This document shows, in pieces, positions 1-7,179 of a stretch of 17,948 bases of DNA (positions are counted from its first letter, which is position 1; each line of letters starts with the position of its first letter). Below the pieces are notes generated by a model. The model ran no database searches and had not been told where the DNA came from. It saw only the letters and a list, made by a program, of their open reading frames with translations. The DNA comes from an uncultured Chloroflexota bacterium. Its GTDB lineage: Bacteria; Chloroflexota; Dehalococcoidia; CAUJGQ01. The DNA lies in the NCBI GenBank assembly GCA_937879875.1, contig CALFMN010000003.1, positions 1 through 17,948 on the forward strand, given 5' to 3'. Position numbers and translations under genes: made by a program.

Positions 1-77
1 GTGTGAACGCAACCATGGCCAGTGCGCCGCCGTTCACCAAAATGGAGGGAGACCCGGCATGTCGTGGCGAGAGCTGC

Positions 78-1157
78 TCAGGGGTAGAACCAGAACGCCA
101 GCGCCACGATGGCGTAGACGGCGATGAGCTGGGCGCCTTCGAGCCAGTTCGAGCGGCCGTCGTTGGCGATGATCGTGACGATCACGGCGCTCAGGGCCAC
201 GGTGATGATCTCCAGCGGCGTGAAGACGAGATTGAGCGACGTGCCGAGCAGATGGCTGACGAAGATCAGCAACGGCGCCACGAACAGCGCCACCTGCAGG
301 CTGGCGCCGAGCGAGACGACCATGCTGAACTCCATGTCGTCGCGCAGCGCAAGCTGCACCGAGACCAGGCTTTCCGAGGCGTTGCCGATCAGCGGCACGA
401 GGATCAGTCCGGCGAACGCCTCGCTGATGCCCCAGGTGTGCAGCGACGGCTCCAACGCGCTCACCAGCAGCTCGCTGAGCACGGTCAGCGCTGAGGCGGC
501 GACGGCCAGGACGGCGATCGACTGCCCGATCCCCCATTCCGGCGCCTCCGCCTTCGCGCTCGTTTCGCCGCCGGCCTCCGGCGTTTGGAAGAAGAAGACG
601 AGGCTGAGCACGTAGGTGGTCATCAGCACGATACCGATGCCGATGCTGAGATGCTCGACCGCCTTCGTGTCCTGCGCGGGCAGCGACTGCGCGAAGACGG
701 CCGGCACAATCAGGCCGATCACCGCCAGCGTCAGCATCGCCGCGTTGAGGCCGGCCACGGTCTGCGAAAAGCGCTGCACGCCGTGGCGCAGGCCGCCGGT
801 CAGCATGCTCAGGCCGAGCACCAGCAACACGTTACTCAGGATTGAGCCCGTGATCGAGGCCTTGACCAGCGTCGTCAGCCCCTGATGCAGCGCAAAGAGG
901 GTGATCACGATTTCGGCCGCGTTGCCGAAGGCGACGTTGAGCACGCCGCTCACCTTCGGCCCCGTCGCCACGCCGAGCTGTTCGGTTGCCAGTCCGACGA
1001 TCCAGGCCAGCCCGCCGATCGACGCCGCGCTGAGCAGCACGATCACCGTCGGCGCTACGCCGGCTGCATTGAGCAGCACGGCCAGCAGACCGAGTCCCGC
1101 GGTAAGCACGAAACCGGCCGTTCGCGGCGAGAAGGACGGAGCGGCACGGCCAGGCAT
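78..1157 (-). CDS. Ca2+/H+ antiporter, CAX family
   Basis: A 359-aa integral membrane protein that probably exchanges Ca2+ (or another cation) for protons across the cytoplasmic membrane. It has about eleven hydrophobic segments in two halves. The two CAX alpha repeats are visible: GNAAEIVITLFAL near residue 78 and GNASESLVSVQLAL near residue 258. Each carries the acidic residue after GNA that binds cation in this family. A short hydrophilic stretch rich in Glu, Lys and Ala (about residues 194-207) separates the halves, as the acidic linker does in other CAX proteins. Length is normal for bacterial members. The ATG lies 3 nt after the TAA of the acyl-CoA synthetase-like gene and has no strong ribosome site, so translation is probably coupled to that gene. 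Nothing seen in positions 1-77 downstream looks like a gene or a clear terminator. Family assignment is firm; the ion is inferred. Confidence 0.93.
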   Translation of the reverse strand: MPGRAAPSFSPRTAGFVLTAGLGLLAVLLNAAGVAPTVIVLLSAASIGGLAWIVGLATEQLGVATGPKVSGVLNVAFGNAAEIVITLFALHQGLTTLVKASITGSILSNVLLVLGLSMLTGGLRHGVQRFSQTVAGLNAAMLTLAVIGLIVPAVFAQSLPAQDTKAVEHLSIGIGIVLMTTYVLSLVFFFQTPEAGGETSAKAEAPEWGIGQSIAVLAVAASALTVLSELLVSALEPSLHTWGISEAFAGLILVPLIGNASESLVSVQLALRDDMEFSMVVSLGASLQVALFVAPLLIFVSHLLGTSLNLVFTPLEIITVALSAVIVTIIANDGRSNWLEGAQLIAVYAIVALAFWFYP

Positions 1158-1160
1158 GCG

Positions 1161-2633
1161 TTAGCCGGGATTCGCCGCGCGCCACTCCTGCCAGCCGGCG
1201 AGACGTGACAGCGCCGCGGCGGCGCGGTGGACGCTCGGATAGCTGGCGAGGCCGCGCTCGGCCAGCTTCGTCTGCATCATCAGCCGGTTGCCCATGCCGT
1301 CCACCGAAAGCGGCGTGCGCAGCGCCACGACGATCGGCTTGCCCGTGCGCGCGGCCGTCACCGCGGCGGACTCCACCGTGTTCATCACGAACTGCTCGGG
1401 CGTGACCGGCACGTTACCGGGGCGGTTGGCCCAGTCGGTCTGCGTGTGCAGCAGCACGACGTCGATCCGCGGGTCGCTGGCGACGATGTCAAGCGTCTTG
1501 CCCAGTCCTTCGTTGCGCCACATCGCCATCGTGTCCACCGGGTTGCGTACGCTCGTGCCCGCGTCCGGTGTGAACTCGCCGAGCAGCCGCTGCGTCTCCG
1601 CGGCCAACGTCGGCACCTGCAGGCCGGCGCGGCTGCAAGCGTCTGCCGCGAGCACACTGGTGCCGCCGCCGCCGCCCACGATCGCCACGCGGCGGCCCGG
1701 CAGTCGCCTCACAAAGTGGAAGCTGACCGTGCAATCGACCAGCTCTTCGAGCGTCTCGACGAGGACGAAGCCGGCCTGGCGCTGCAACGCCTGCCAGACC
1801 TGCGCCGAGCCGGCGAGGCTGCCGGTGTGGGAGCTGGTGGCACGACCGCCGGCATCGGTGAGACCGCCCTTGAGGATCGCCAGCGGCTTGCGGGCGCTCG
1901 CCTCCTGCACGGTCTTCAAGAAGCGGCGGCCGTCGCGCACACCCTCGATGTAGCCCGCGATCACCGCTGTCCGCGGATCGTGCGCGAGGTAGTCGAGAAA
2001 ATCGGACTCGTTGAGGTCGGTCGCATTGCCGAAGCTGATCACCTTGCTGTAGCGCAGGCCGCGTGGCGCGCCATAGGTGATGATCTCGGTCGCGTTCAAG
2101 CCGCTCTGCGAAAGCACGCCGATCTCGCCAGCCTCGCGCGGAAAGCCATGCTGAAAGGTAATGCCGTCGGCCGGGCTGTAGACGCCCATGCAGTTGGGGC
2201 CGATCAGCCGGATCCCGGCAGCGCGGGCGCGACGCAGCACTTCCTCTTCGAGTTTCGCCCGCTCGGCGTCGCCCGTCTCGCGGAAACCGGCCGTGAAGAA
2301 ATGGATCGTGTGCACACCCTTGCGTCGCGCGTCCTCCAGCAAGTCGAGCACGGCGCGGGCCGGCACGCTGGAGATCACGTAGTCCACCGGGCCGGGGATG
2401 GCGGACAGGTTCGGATAGGCGCGCTCGTCGTCGATCACCATATCGGCGGTCGCCTTCGGGTTGACCGGGTAGATGCCGCCGTGAAAGCCCTGCGCCTTGA
2501 GCGCCTGGATGAACATGTTGCCGCCGAAGCCGCCGGCCGTGGCCGAAACTCCTGCCACGGCGATGCCGCGCGGATGAAAGATCGCTTCGAGCGGGTGGGC
2601 GCTGCTGTCGCCCCCCGTGCTGCCGAGTGCCAT
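1161..2633 (-). CDS. NDP-forming acyl-CoA synthetase-like protein (CoA-binding and ligase domains, no ATP-grasp)
   Basis: A 490-aa cytoplasmic protein resembling the alpha part of ADP-forming acetyl/acyl-CoA synthetases (acyl-CoA + NDP + Pi to acid + CoA + NTP, reversible). In order it shows a CoA-binding Rossmann domain (IFHPRGIAVAGVS, residues 18-30, to about 150, with GPNCMG at 145-150), a succinyl-CoA-ligase-like domain with LSQSGLN at 174-180, and SSHTGSLAG at 267-275. His269 there matches the family's phospho-histidine. A second flavodoxin-like ligase domain begins at VAIVGGGGG (316-324). No ATP-grasp (beta) domain follows and no beta-subunit gene is adjacent, so function is uncertain. 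The frame stays open upstream to 2810, but I chose the ATG at 2633. It has GGAG 9 nt upstream, it starts shortly before the first domain, and the alternative ATG at 2690 falls inside the predicted -10 box. The Ca2+/H+ antiporter follows after 3 nt. Confidence 0.87.
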   Translation of the reverse strand: MALGSTGGDSSAHPLEAIFHPRGIAVAGVSATAGGFGGNMFIQALKAQGFHGGIYPVNPKATADMVIDDERAYPNLSAIPGPVDYVISSVPARAVLDLLEDARRKGVHTIHFFTAGFRETGDAERAKLEEEVLRRARAAGIRLIGPNCMGVYSPADGITFQHGFPREAGEIGVLSQSGLNATEIITYGAPRGLRYSKVISFGNATDLNESDFLDYLAHDPRTAVIAGYIEGVRDGRRFLKTVQEASARKPLAILKGGLTDAGGRATSSHTGSLAGSAQVWQALQRQAGFVLVETLEELVDCTVSFHFVRRLPGRRVAIVGGGGGTSVLAADACSRAGLQVPTLAAETQRLLGEFTPDAGTSVRNPVDTMAMWRNEGLGKTLDIVASDPRIDVVLLHTQTDWANRPGNVPVTPEQFVMNTVESAAVTAARTGKPIVVALRTPLSVDGMGNRLMMQTKLAERGLASYPSVHRAAAALSRLAGWQEWRAANPG

Positions 2634-2688
2634 GCTGCTGCGCTCCGTGCGCCCGCCGCGGGGCGCGCCGTTGTCTGCGTACACCCCC

Positions 2689-2718
2689 ATTATTCCGTTC
2701 GGCGTTTGTGAGTGGCAA
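2689..2718 (-). promoter_or_regulatory. Sigma-70-type promoter for the acyl-CoA synthetase-antiporter operon
   Basis: On the minus strand, TTGCCA (2718-2713, 5 of 6 to consensus) is followed by an 18-nt spacer and AATAAT (2694-2689, 5 of 6). The predicted start of transcription is near 2682, about 50 nt before the ATG at 2633. It sits in the 112-nt gap after the histidine kinase, so the downstream pair can be transcribed independently of the two-component system. Confidence 0.55.
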
Positions 2719-2745
2719 TTGAGCGCCCTCCGGGCCGGCTGCCGC

Positions 2746-3759
2746 TCAGGCGGCGGGCAGGCGCAGGTCGAAGCTGGCCCCGCCGCCCGCGGCCTCCGCC
2801 ACGGCCACACTGCCGCCGGCGACAGTCACCAGCTCATGCACGAGCGCCAGCCCGAGTCCGGCACCCTCCGCATCGGCAGAGGCGAGTCGGTGGAACGGCT
2901 GAAAGATGCGCTCGCGCTCCGTCGGTGGAATGCCCGGCCCGTTGTCGCAAACCCGCAGCGCGACCATGTCGCCGTCGCGACGCGCCTCGATGCGCACGAT
3001 TGTGCCGGCGGGCGTGTGGCGCAGGGCATTGACCACCAGATTGCCCACGATCTGCTGGAGGGTGGCCGGATCAGCGCGAACGCGCAGCCCCTGAGCCAGA
3101 GCGAAGGTGATCGTACTGCGGCGCTCGTGCGCGAGTGCGGCGACTTCGCGGGCTACCGCCTGCATCACGGTCGCGACGTCCGCCGCGCTGTATGCGTGAG
3201 CGGGGGCGGCGGTCCCACGGGCCAAGTAGAGGAGCTGTTCCACCAGAGCCGAGAGGGCCACGACATCGCTGTGAACCTCCTCCATCGCGTCGCGATACTC
3301 CGCTGCTTGCCGCTTGCGCTGCAACGCGACCTCGACCGTGCCGCGGATGATCGTCAACGGCGTGCGCAGTTCGTGGGAGGCATCGGCGGCGAAGCGGCGC
3401 TGCCGTGCGAGCGCCGCCGCCACCGGGCGCAGCGTCTTGCCGGCAAGGGCGTATGAGCCGGCGGCGGTGCCCGCCAGCAGGACAACGTTTCCCGCCAGCA
3501 GCAGCAGGCGCAGACGCCCCAGGGCGAAGTCGCTCGCCTCGCGCTCGATCTGCTGCCTCGGCTCCTGATCGCCGGGATCGGTGTGGTTCGAGAGCTGGGC
3601 GGCGAGCGCCACATACAACGCGACGCTGAACCCGGCCAGCACGATGGTCAACAGCAGCACATACCACAGCGTGAGCCGCAGCCGAGCCCGCAGGAAGAGG
3701 CCGGCATCGGCGTGGCGCCCGTTCCCGTCCGGAGGCGATCGGCGAGGCAGCCAGCGCAT
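2746..3759 (-). CDS. Sensor histidine kinase of an OmpR-type two-component system
   Basis: A 337-aa membrane kinase that should autophosphorylate on His129 and pass the phosphate to the adjacent response regulator. It has two membrane segments (about residues 28-55 and 84-106) separated by an external loop of only about 28 residues, so there is no large sensor domain. A short HAMP-like linker follows. The H box is FAADASHELRTPLTIIRG (His129). The N box lies around QIVGNLVVNALRHTP (236-250), the G1 box is DNGPGIPP (272-279), and the G2 box is GAGLGLALV (299-307). The frame is open to 3894, but the ATG at 3759 overlaps the regulator stop by 1 nt (TGATG), which implies translational coupling and sets the start. 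The small loop suggests sensing within the membrane or through a partner; the divergent secreted PepSY protein is a candidate, which is inference. Confidence 0.93.
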   Translation of the reverse strand: MRWLPRRSPPDGNGRHADAGLFLRARLRLTLWYVLLLTIVLAGFSVALYVALAAQLSNHTDPGDQEPRQQIEREASDFALGRLRLLLLAGNVVLLAGTAAGSYALAGKTLRPVAAALARQRRFAADASHELRTPLTIIRGTVEVALQRKRQAAEYRDAMEEVHSDVVALSALVEQLLYLARGTAAPAHAYSAADVATVMQAVAREVAALAHERRSTITFALAQGLRVRADPATLQQIVGNLVVNALRHTPAGTIVRIEARRDGDMVALRVCDNGPGIPPTERERIFQPFHRLASADAEGAGLGLALVHELVTVAGGSVAVAEAAGGGASFDLRLPAA

Positions 3760-4427
3760 CACTCGGGGATCCGGTAGCCGACGCCACGCACGGTCTCGAT
3801 CGGCGATTCGCCGCGGCCGGGGTCGAGCAGCCGCCGGAGCGCGCGGATGTGGACGTCGATCACATTGGACTCGCTCTCGAAATCGTAGCCCCATACGTGC
3901 TCCGCGAGCATCGTGCGGGTGACGACTCTGCCGCGCTGCCGCAGCAGGTACTCGAGCATTGCGAACTGCTTCAGCGGCAATGGGATGACCTTGCCATTGC
4001 AGCGCACCTCGTGACGCGCTGGATCAAGGGTCAGATTCCCGGCATGCAGCGCCGGCGCCGGCGCCTCGGCGCCGCGGCGAACCAGCGCCCGCACGCGTGC
4101 GAGGAACTCGCCGAACGCGAACGGCTTGGTCAGGTAGTCGTCCGCGCCCGCGTCCAGGCCGGCGATGCGGTCGTCGACGGCGTCGCGCGCCGTGAGTATC
4201 AGGATCGGCACGCGGTTGCCCTGAGCGCGCAGTGTGCGGCAAACGCTCAGCCCATCACGACCCGGCAGGATCAGGTCGAGCACCACGAGGTCGTAGGGTG
4301 CGACGCCGGCCCAGGCCAGCGCATCGTCGCCGTCACCGGCAACGTCGACGGCGTAGCCGGCCTCCGTCAGACCGCGACTGACGAAGGCCGCGATCCTGCG
4401 ATTGTCTTCCACGATCAGCACCCGCAT
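3759..4427 (-). CDS. OmpR/PhoB-family response regulator
   Basis: A 222-aa DNA-binding regulator. The receiver domain (1 to about 115) has the acidic pair Glu7-Asp8, phosphoacceptor Asp51 in VVLDLILPG, Thr79 and Lys101 in LTKPF. The winged-helix domain (about 125-222) contains LPLKQFAMLEYLLRQ, VVTRTMLAEHVWG and the recognition-helix stretch SNVIDVHIRALRRLLD, ending with ETVRGVGYRIPE. All are standard for the family. I chose the ATG at 4427 (MRVLIVEDN) because GAGG lies 6 nt upstream; in-frame ATGs at 4439 and 4466 add residues that the family does not usually have. It is the first gene of the regulator-kinase pair and is divergent from the PepSY-like gene. The operator at 4477-4537 probably mediates autoregulation and control of that gene. 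Confidence 0.95.
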   Translation of the reverse strand: MRVLIVEDNRRIAAFVSRGLTEAGYAVDVAGDGDDALAWAGVAPYDLVVLDLILPGRDGLSVCRTLRAQGNRVPILILTARDAVDDRIAGLDAGADDYLTKPFAFGEFLARVRALVRRGAEAPAPALHAGNLTLDPARHEVRCNGKVIPLPLKQFAMLEYLLRQRGRVVTRTMLAEHVWGYDFESESNVIDVHIRALRRLLDPGRGESPIETVRGVGYRIPE

Positions 4428-4476
4428 CGTCTCCCTCATCGTCGATCGCCGCGCCACTCTCACCATCCGCCGGCAA

Positions 4477-4537
4477 GATGAAGTTTGGATGAATCGAGAA
4501 ACCGTCCTCGCTTCATGCGCGCTTCACGCCGACCTCA
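4477..4537. promoter_or_regulatory. Candidate response-regulator operator: paired 11-bp-spaced TGAA/TTCA direct repeats
   Basis: The 206-nt divergent gap holds GATGAA at 4477 and again at 4488 (11 bp apart), then CTTCA at 4511 and 4522 (11 bp apart). A weaker CCTCA lies at 4533, also 11 bp on. The two halves are mirror images about 4502/4503: TGAA 4479-4482 pairs with TTCA 4523-4526, TGAA 4490-4493 pairs with TTCA 4512-4515, and GAG/CTC lie at the centre. OmpR/PhoB-family dimers bind direct repeats spaced about 11 bp, so each half is a plausible dimer site, one facing each gene. A weak -10-like GATGCT at 4549-4554 lies 11 bp beyond the last box towards the PepSY gene. Confidence 0.55.
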
Positions 4538-4633
4538 TCTGCACATTCGATGCTGAGCGTGTCACCCGGCGCCGGTACCCGTCGCGGCGACAAGCAATCA
4601 AGTCCATTCGCGATCACAGAAAGGCAGCAGACC

Positions 4634-5161
4634 ATGAAACGGATCAGATTGAACCGGGCGGCCGCGATCGTCGCGGCGACCGCGCTCGCGTTCCCGGTGG
4701 CGGGAGGGGCGCTCGCCGCGGGCGGCGTGCTGGCCCAGCCGGCGCAGCACCCGAACCAGGCGCAGCAGCTCGGCGCGACGCCGACGCCCGAGCCGGCGGA
4801 TTCGGGCGATCCGGTCGAGCCGGCGGCAGCGCTGCCGGCAGGCAGTATCAGCGCCGGCCAGGCGCAGCAACTGGCGACGGCCTACGTTCAGCAGACTGCG
4901 CCGTACAGCTCGCAGGGTCTCACGGCCCAGGCTGCGCAGCTTGAGGACCATGATGGCACGGTCGTGTACACGGTCGACTTCACCAGCAGCGGCGGACAGT
5001 CCGTGCAGGTGACCGTGAGCACACAGGGGCAGGTGCTGCACGCCGGCGCCGACGCGGCCGACGGCACGGAGCAGTCCGATGGCGGCAGTGAGACGCTGGA
5101 CCAGCCGGACGCGGGCGGTGCGCAGGTCGATGGCACCGGCGCGGCGGGAGCGCAGTTCTAA
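4634..5161 (+). CDS. Secreted PepSY-like protein
   Basis: A 175-aa exported protein of unknown exact role. Residues 1-35 form a Sec signal peptide: KRIRLNR, a hydrophobic Ala/Val-rich core, then a likely cleavage around ALAAGGVLAQ. A low-complexity Pro/Glu/Gln linker (about 36-70) follows, then one PepSY-type domain (about 72-140): ISAGQAQQLATAYVQQ forms the helix and YTVDFTSSGGQSVQVTVST the strands, ending QGQVLHA. The C-terminus (141-175) is acidic, Gly/Asp-rich and probably disordered. I chose the ATG at 4634 because it begins the signal peptide and is preceded by AAAGGCAG. The gene is divergent from the response regulator, behind the operator at 4477-4537. Secreted PepSY proteins often neighbour two-component systems; here it may be the regulated product or the sensed partner (inference). 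No lipobox cysteine is seen. Confidence 0.82.
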   Translation: MKRIRLNRAAAIVAATALAFPVAGGALAAGGVLAQPAQHPNQAQQLGATPTPEPADSGDPVEPAAALPAGSISAGQAQQLATAYVQQTAPYSSQGLTAQAAQLEDHDGTVVYTVDFTSSGGQSVQVTVSTQGQVLHAGADAADGTEQSDGGSETLDQPDAGGAQVDGTGAAGAQF

Positions 5162-5221
5162 CCGACGGCTGGCAAAATGGCAGCAGAGCTGAGTGGCAGC
5201 GCTGACCGCGGCACCGGTCTT

Positions 5222-5249
5222 GAGAGCCTTCTCGAAAGAGAAGGCTCTC
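5222..5249. terminator. Perfect 12-bp hairpin with GAAA tetraloop
   Basis: GAGAGCCTTCTC (5222-5233), loop GAAA (5234-5237), then the exact complement GAGAAGGCTCTC (5238-5249). It lies 60 nt after the PepSY-like gene. No T-run follows on either strand, so it is not a classical intrinsic terminator. It could be a U-less terminator or a 3'-end stabiliser. An extended -10-like TGCTAAACT follows at 5260-5268 and might start the DUF309 transcript, but no good -35 is seen. Confidence 0.5.
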
Positions 5250-5309
5250 CGCGCGCCTCTGCTAAACTGGCGCTGGCCGGCGATCCGGCCGCGGGGCGCG
5301 GATGTGCCG

Positions 5310-5696
5310 ATGAACGAGCCCGAAGGCGATCCCGCCGACGCGGTGCGGCTGGCGATCGAGCAGTTCAACGCCGGCCAGTTCTGGGAGTGCCACGAGACGC
5401 TTGAGGACCACTGGGGCGCGGAGCAGGGCCCGCTGCGCGAGTTTCTCCACGGCTTCATTCAGATCGCCGCCGGCTTCGTGCACGTACAACGGCTGAACTG
5501 GCCCGGAGCGATCCGTATGCTGAGCGAGGGCGCGGCGAAGCTGGAGCCGTTTCGGCCATCCTGCATGGGCCTCGACGTGGCGGCGCTGCTCGACGAGGTC
5601 GCGGTCTGGCGCCGCGAGCTGGCGCGGCTCGGCCCGATGCAGATGCGTCAGGCGCTGCGGCTGGCGCTGCCCCGGGCACGGCTCGCCCCGCATTGA
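5310..5696 (+). CDS. DUF309 family protein
   Basis: A 128-aa cytoplasmic, all-helical protein. The DUF309 signature is clear: FNAGQFWECHETLEDHW (residues 19-35), followed by a second conserved helix FLHGFIQIAAGFVHVQRLN. The family is common in Chloroflexota, Cyanobacteria, Bacillota and archaea. The conserved His and Glu residues in the first motif suggest a ligand or metal site, but no function is established. The open frame extends upstream to 5193. I chose the ATG at 5310 because the extra N-terminal residues look unrelated to the family and the frame there overlaps the hairpin region. An in-frame GTG at 5304 is an equally possible start, and neither has a strong ribosome site. The alpha/beta hydrolase follows after 71 nt and may be cotranscribed. 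Confidence 0.85.
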   Translation: MNEPEGDPADAVRLAIEQFNAGQFWECHETLEDHWGAEQGPLREFLHGFIQIAAGFVHVQRLNWPGAIRMLSEGAAKLEPFRPSCMGLDVAALLDEVAVWRRELARLGPMQMRQALRLALPRARLAPH

Positions 5697-5767
5697 GCCG
5701 CTGTCGGCGAGACGACCGAGACGACATCGCGCCGACGGCGTTGCGCCGGGCGCAGGGGAGCTGAGGA

Positions 5768-6652
5768 GTGAGCGATACCGCCTTCCGAGACGGCTTCGTG
5801 ACCGTCAACGGGGTGCGCCTGCATTACGTCGACTGGGGCGGCGATGGTCCGTCCGCGCTGCTGCTGCATCCCACGGGCTTTCACGCGCATATCTGGGAGC
5901 CCTACGTGCGCCGGCTGCAGCCGCGCTTCCATTGCTATGCCTTCGACGCGCGCGGCCACGGCGACAGCGACAAGCCCGGCGCCTACGGCTGGCCCGACTT
6001 CCAAAGCGATCTGATCGGTTTCATGCACGAGCTGGGGCTGCGCGCCGTGCTCGGCATCGGCCACTCGGCCGGCGGCACGATGATCTCGCTAGCTGCCGCG
6101 GACGAGCCGGAACTGATCGACCGCGCCGTGCTGATCGACCCGATCCTTTTCTTCGAAGATACGCCGCAACCCTCGGCAGGCGACAACGGCCTCGCGGTCG
6201 GCGCCCGCAAGCGACGCATGAACTGGCCCACGCGTGCGGCGATCCTGGAGAGCTACGGCTCGCGTCCGCCGTTTAGCGCCTGGCAGCGCGAGTTTCTCGA
6301 CGACTACGTGAACTTCGGCGTACGCGATGAGCCCGATGATACGGTTACGCTCAAGTGCAGCGGCGAGGACGAGGCGGAGATGTATCGCTGGGGTCCGCGG
6401 CGGCTGCCGAGCGAGCTGGTGCTGCCGCGCGTGCGCTGCCCGGTGTTGCTCGTGGCCGGGGCAAAGAGCGACGCCTTTCCGGCGGAAAAGGCCGAGCGGG
6501 CCGCGAGCCTGCTTCCCAACAACGAGCGTTTGACCGTGCCGGGCACGGGCCACTTCGCCCCTTTCGAGCAGCCGGCGATGGTCATGGACGCTATTGACCG
6601 CTTCATCGACCGCACCGAGGCGCAACGGACGGTCGAGCGGAGGCCGGCGTGA
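5768..6652 (+). CDS. Alpha/beta-fold hydrolase
   Basis: A 294-aa soluble hydrolase, normal length for the alpha/beta-hydrolase fold. Visible elements are the oxyanion region LLLHPTGFHAHIW (31-43), FDARGHGDSDKPG (59-71), the nucleophile elbow GIGHSAGGT with Ser100, the acid Asp234 in VAGAKSDAF, and catalytic His261 in GTGHFAPFEQP. The Ser-Asp-His triad is thus complete. A cap region lies between about 125 and 215. The substrate cannot be read from sequence; esterase, epoxide hydrolase or C-C hydrolase-like roles are possible, though the Ser nucleophile argues against epoxide hydrolase or dehalogenase. The start is GTG with GGGGAG 7 nt upstream. It ends in a GTGA overlap with the dUTPase gene (4 nt), so the two are one transcription unit. 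Confidence 0.9.
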   Translation: MSDTAFRDGFVTVNGVRLHYVDWGGDGPSALLLHPTGFHAHIWEPYVRRLQPRFHCYAFDARGHGDSDKPGAYGWPDFQSDLIGFMHELGLRAVLGIGHSAGGTMISLAAADEPELIDRAVLIDPILFFEDTPQPSAGDNGLAVGARKRRMNWPTRAAILESYGSRPPFSAWQREFLDDYVNFGVRDEPDDTVTLKCSGEDEAEMYRWGPRRLPSELVLPRVRCPVLLVAGAKSDAFPAEKAERAASLLPNNERLTVPGTGHFAPFEQPAMVMDAIDRFIDRTEAQRTVERRPA

Positions 6653-7092
6653 GCGAGCGTGTGGCCATCCGCTTCGTCCGTCTGCGGCCGGAGGCGAAGG
6701 CGCCGCATCGCGCGACCGCGGGCGCGAGCGGCTACGACATCTATGCCTGCCTGCCCGACGGCGGCTTCCTCGATGTCGGCACCGATCCCGTGCGCGTGCC
6801 GACGGGTATCGCGATCGAAGCGCCGCCGGGTTGGGATGTGCAGAGCCGCCCACGTTCCGGGCTCGCAGCGCAAGGCGTGCTCAGCGTGTTCGGCACGGTC
6901 GACCCGGACTACCGCGGCGAGATTTTCGTCACAATGTATACGATCGGCCGTCGCCCGCCACACCGTGTGCAACACGGCGACCGCATCGCTCAACTCGTCG
7001 TGGCCCGCGTGGCGGAGGCCGTGTGGCGCGAGGTGGAGCAGCTATCGGAGACAGAGCGCGGCAGCGGCGGGTACGGATCGACCGGGCGATAA
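6649..7092 (+). CDS. dut: dUTP diphosphatase (trimeric dUTPase)
   Basis: A 147-aa enzyme hydrolysing dUTP to dUMP and PPi. It keeps uracil out of DNA and supplies dUMP for thymidylate synthesis. All five trimeric-dUTPase motifs are present in order: motif 1 AGASGYDIYA (24-33, Asp30), motif 2 SRPRSGLAAQGV (66-77), motif 3 GTVDPDYRGEI with catalytic Asp85, motif 4 GDRIAQLVV, and motif 5 RGSGGYGSTGR at the C-terminus. Motif 3 has VDPDYRG where many homologues have IDSDYRG, and motif 5 has Tyr142 in place of the usual stacking Phe; both look conservative. Length is typical. The GTG start overlaps the hydrolase stop (GTGA), suggesting translational coupling. Pairing with a hydrolase appears incidental. 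A distant dCTP-deaminase relative is excluded by motifs 3 and 5. Confidence 0.95.
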   Translation: MSERVAIRFVRLRPEAKAPHRATAGASGYDIYACLPDGGFLDVGTDPVRVPTGIAIEAPPGWDVQSRPRSGLAAQGVLSVFGTVDPDYRGEIFVTMYTIGRRPPHRVQHGDRIAQLVVARVAEAVWREVEQLSETERGSGGYGSTGR

Positions 7093-7179
7093 GCCGGATC
7101 GCAGGAGGGGTGGAGGGAGTACCAGATCGGCCGGCTTGCAGCTACGCGGACCAGACTGAACCCGGCTACGGCTGGCCGT

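Noticed and set aside
1227..2711. A 494-codon plus-strand frame antisense to the acyl-CoA synthetase-like gene
   Set aside because: Shadow frame; no recognisable domain, and the minus-strand protein has clear CoA-binding motifs.
4598..5458. A 286-codon minus-strand frame antisense to the PepSY-like gene
   Set aside because: Arg-rich shadow; the plus-strand frame has a signal peptide, ribosome site and PepSY pattern.
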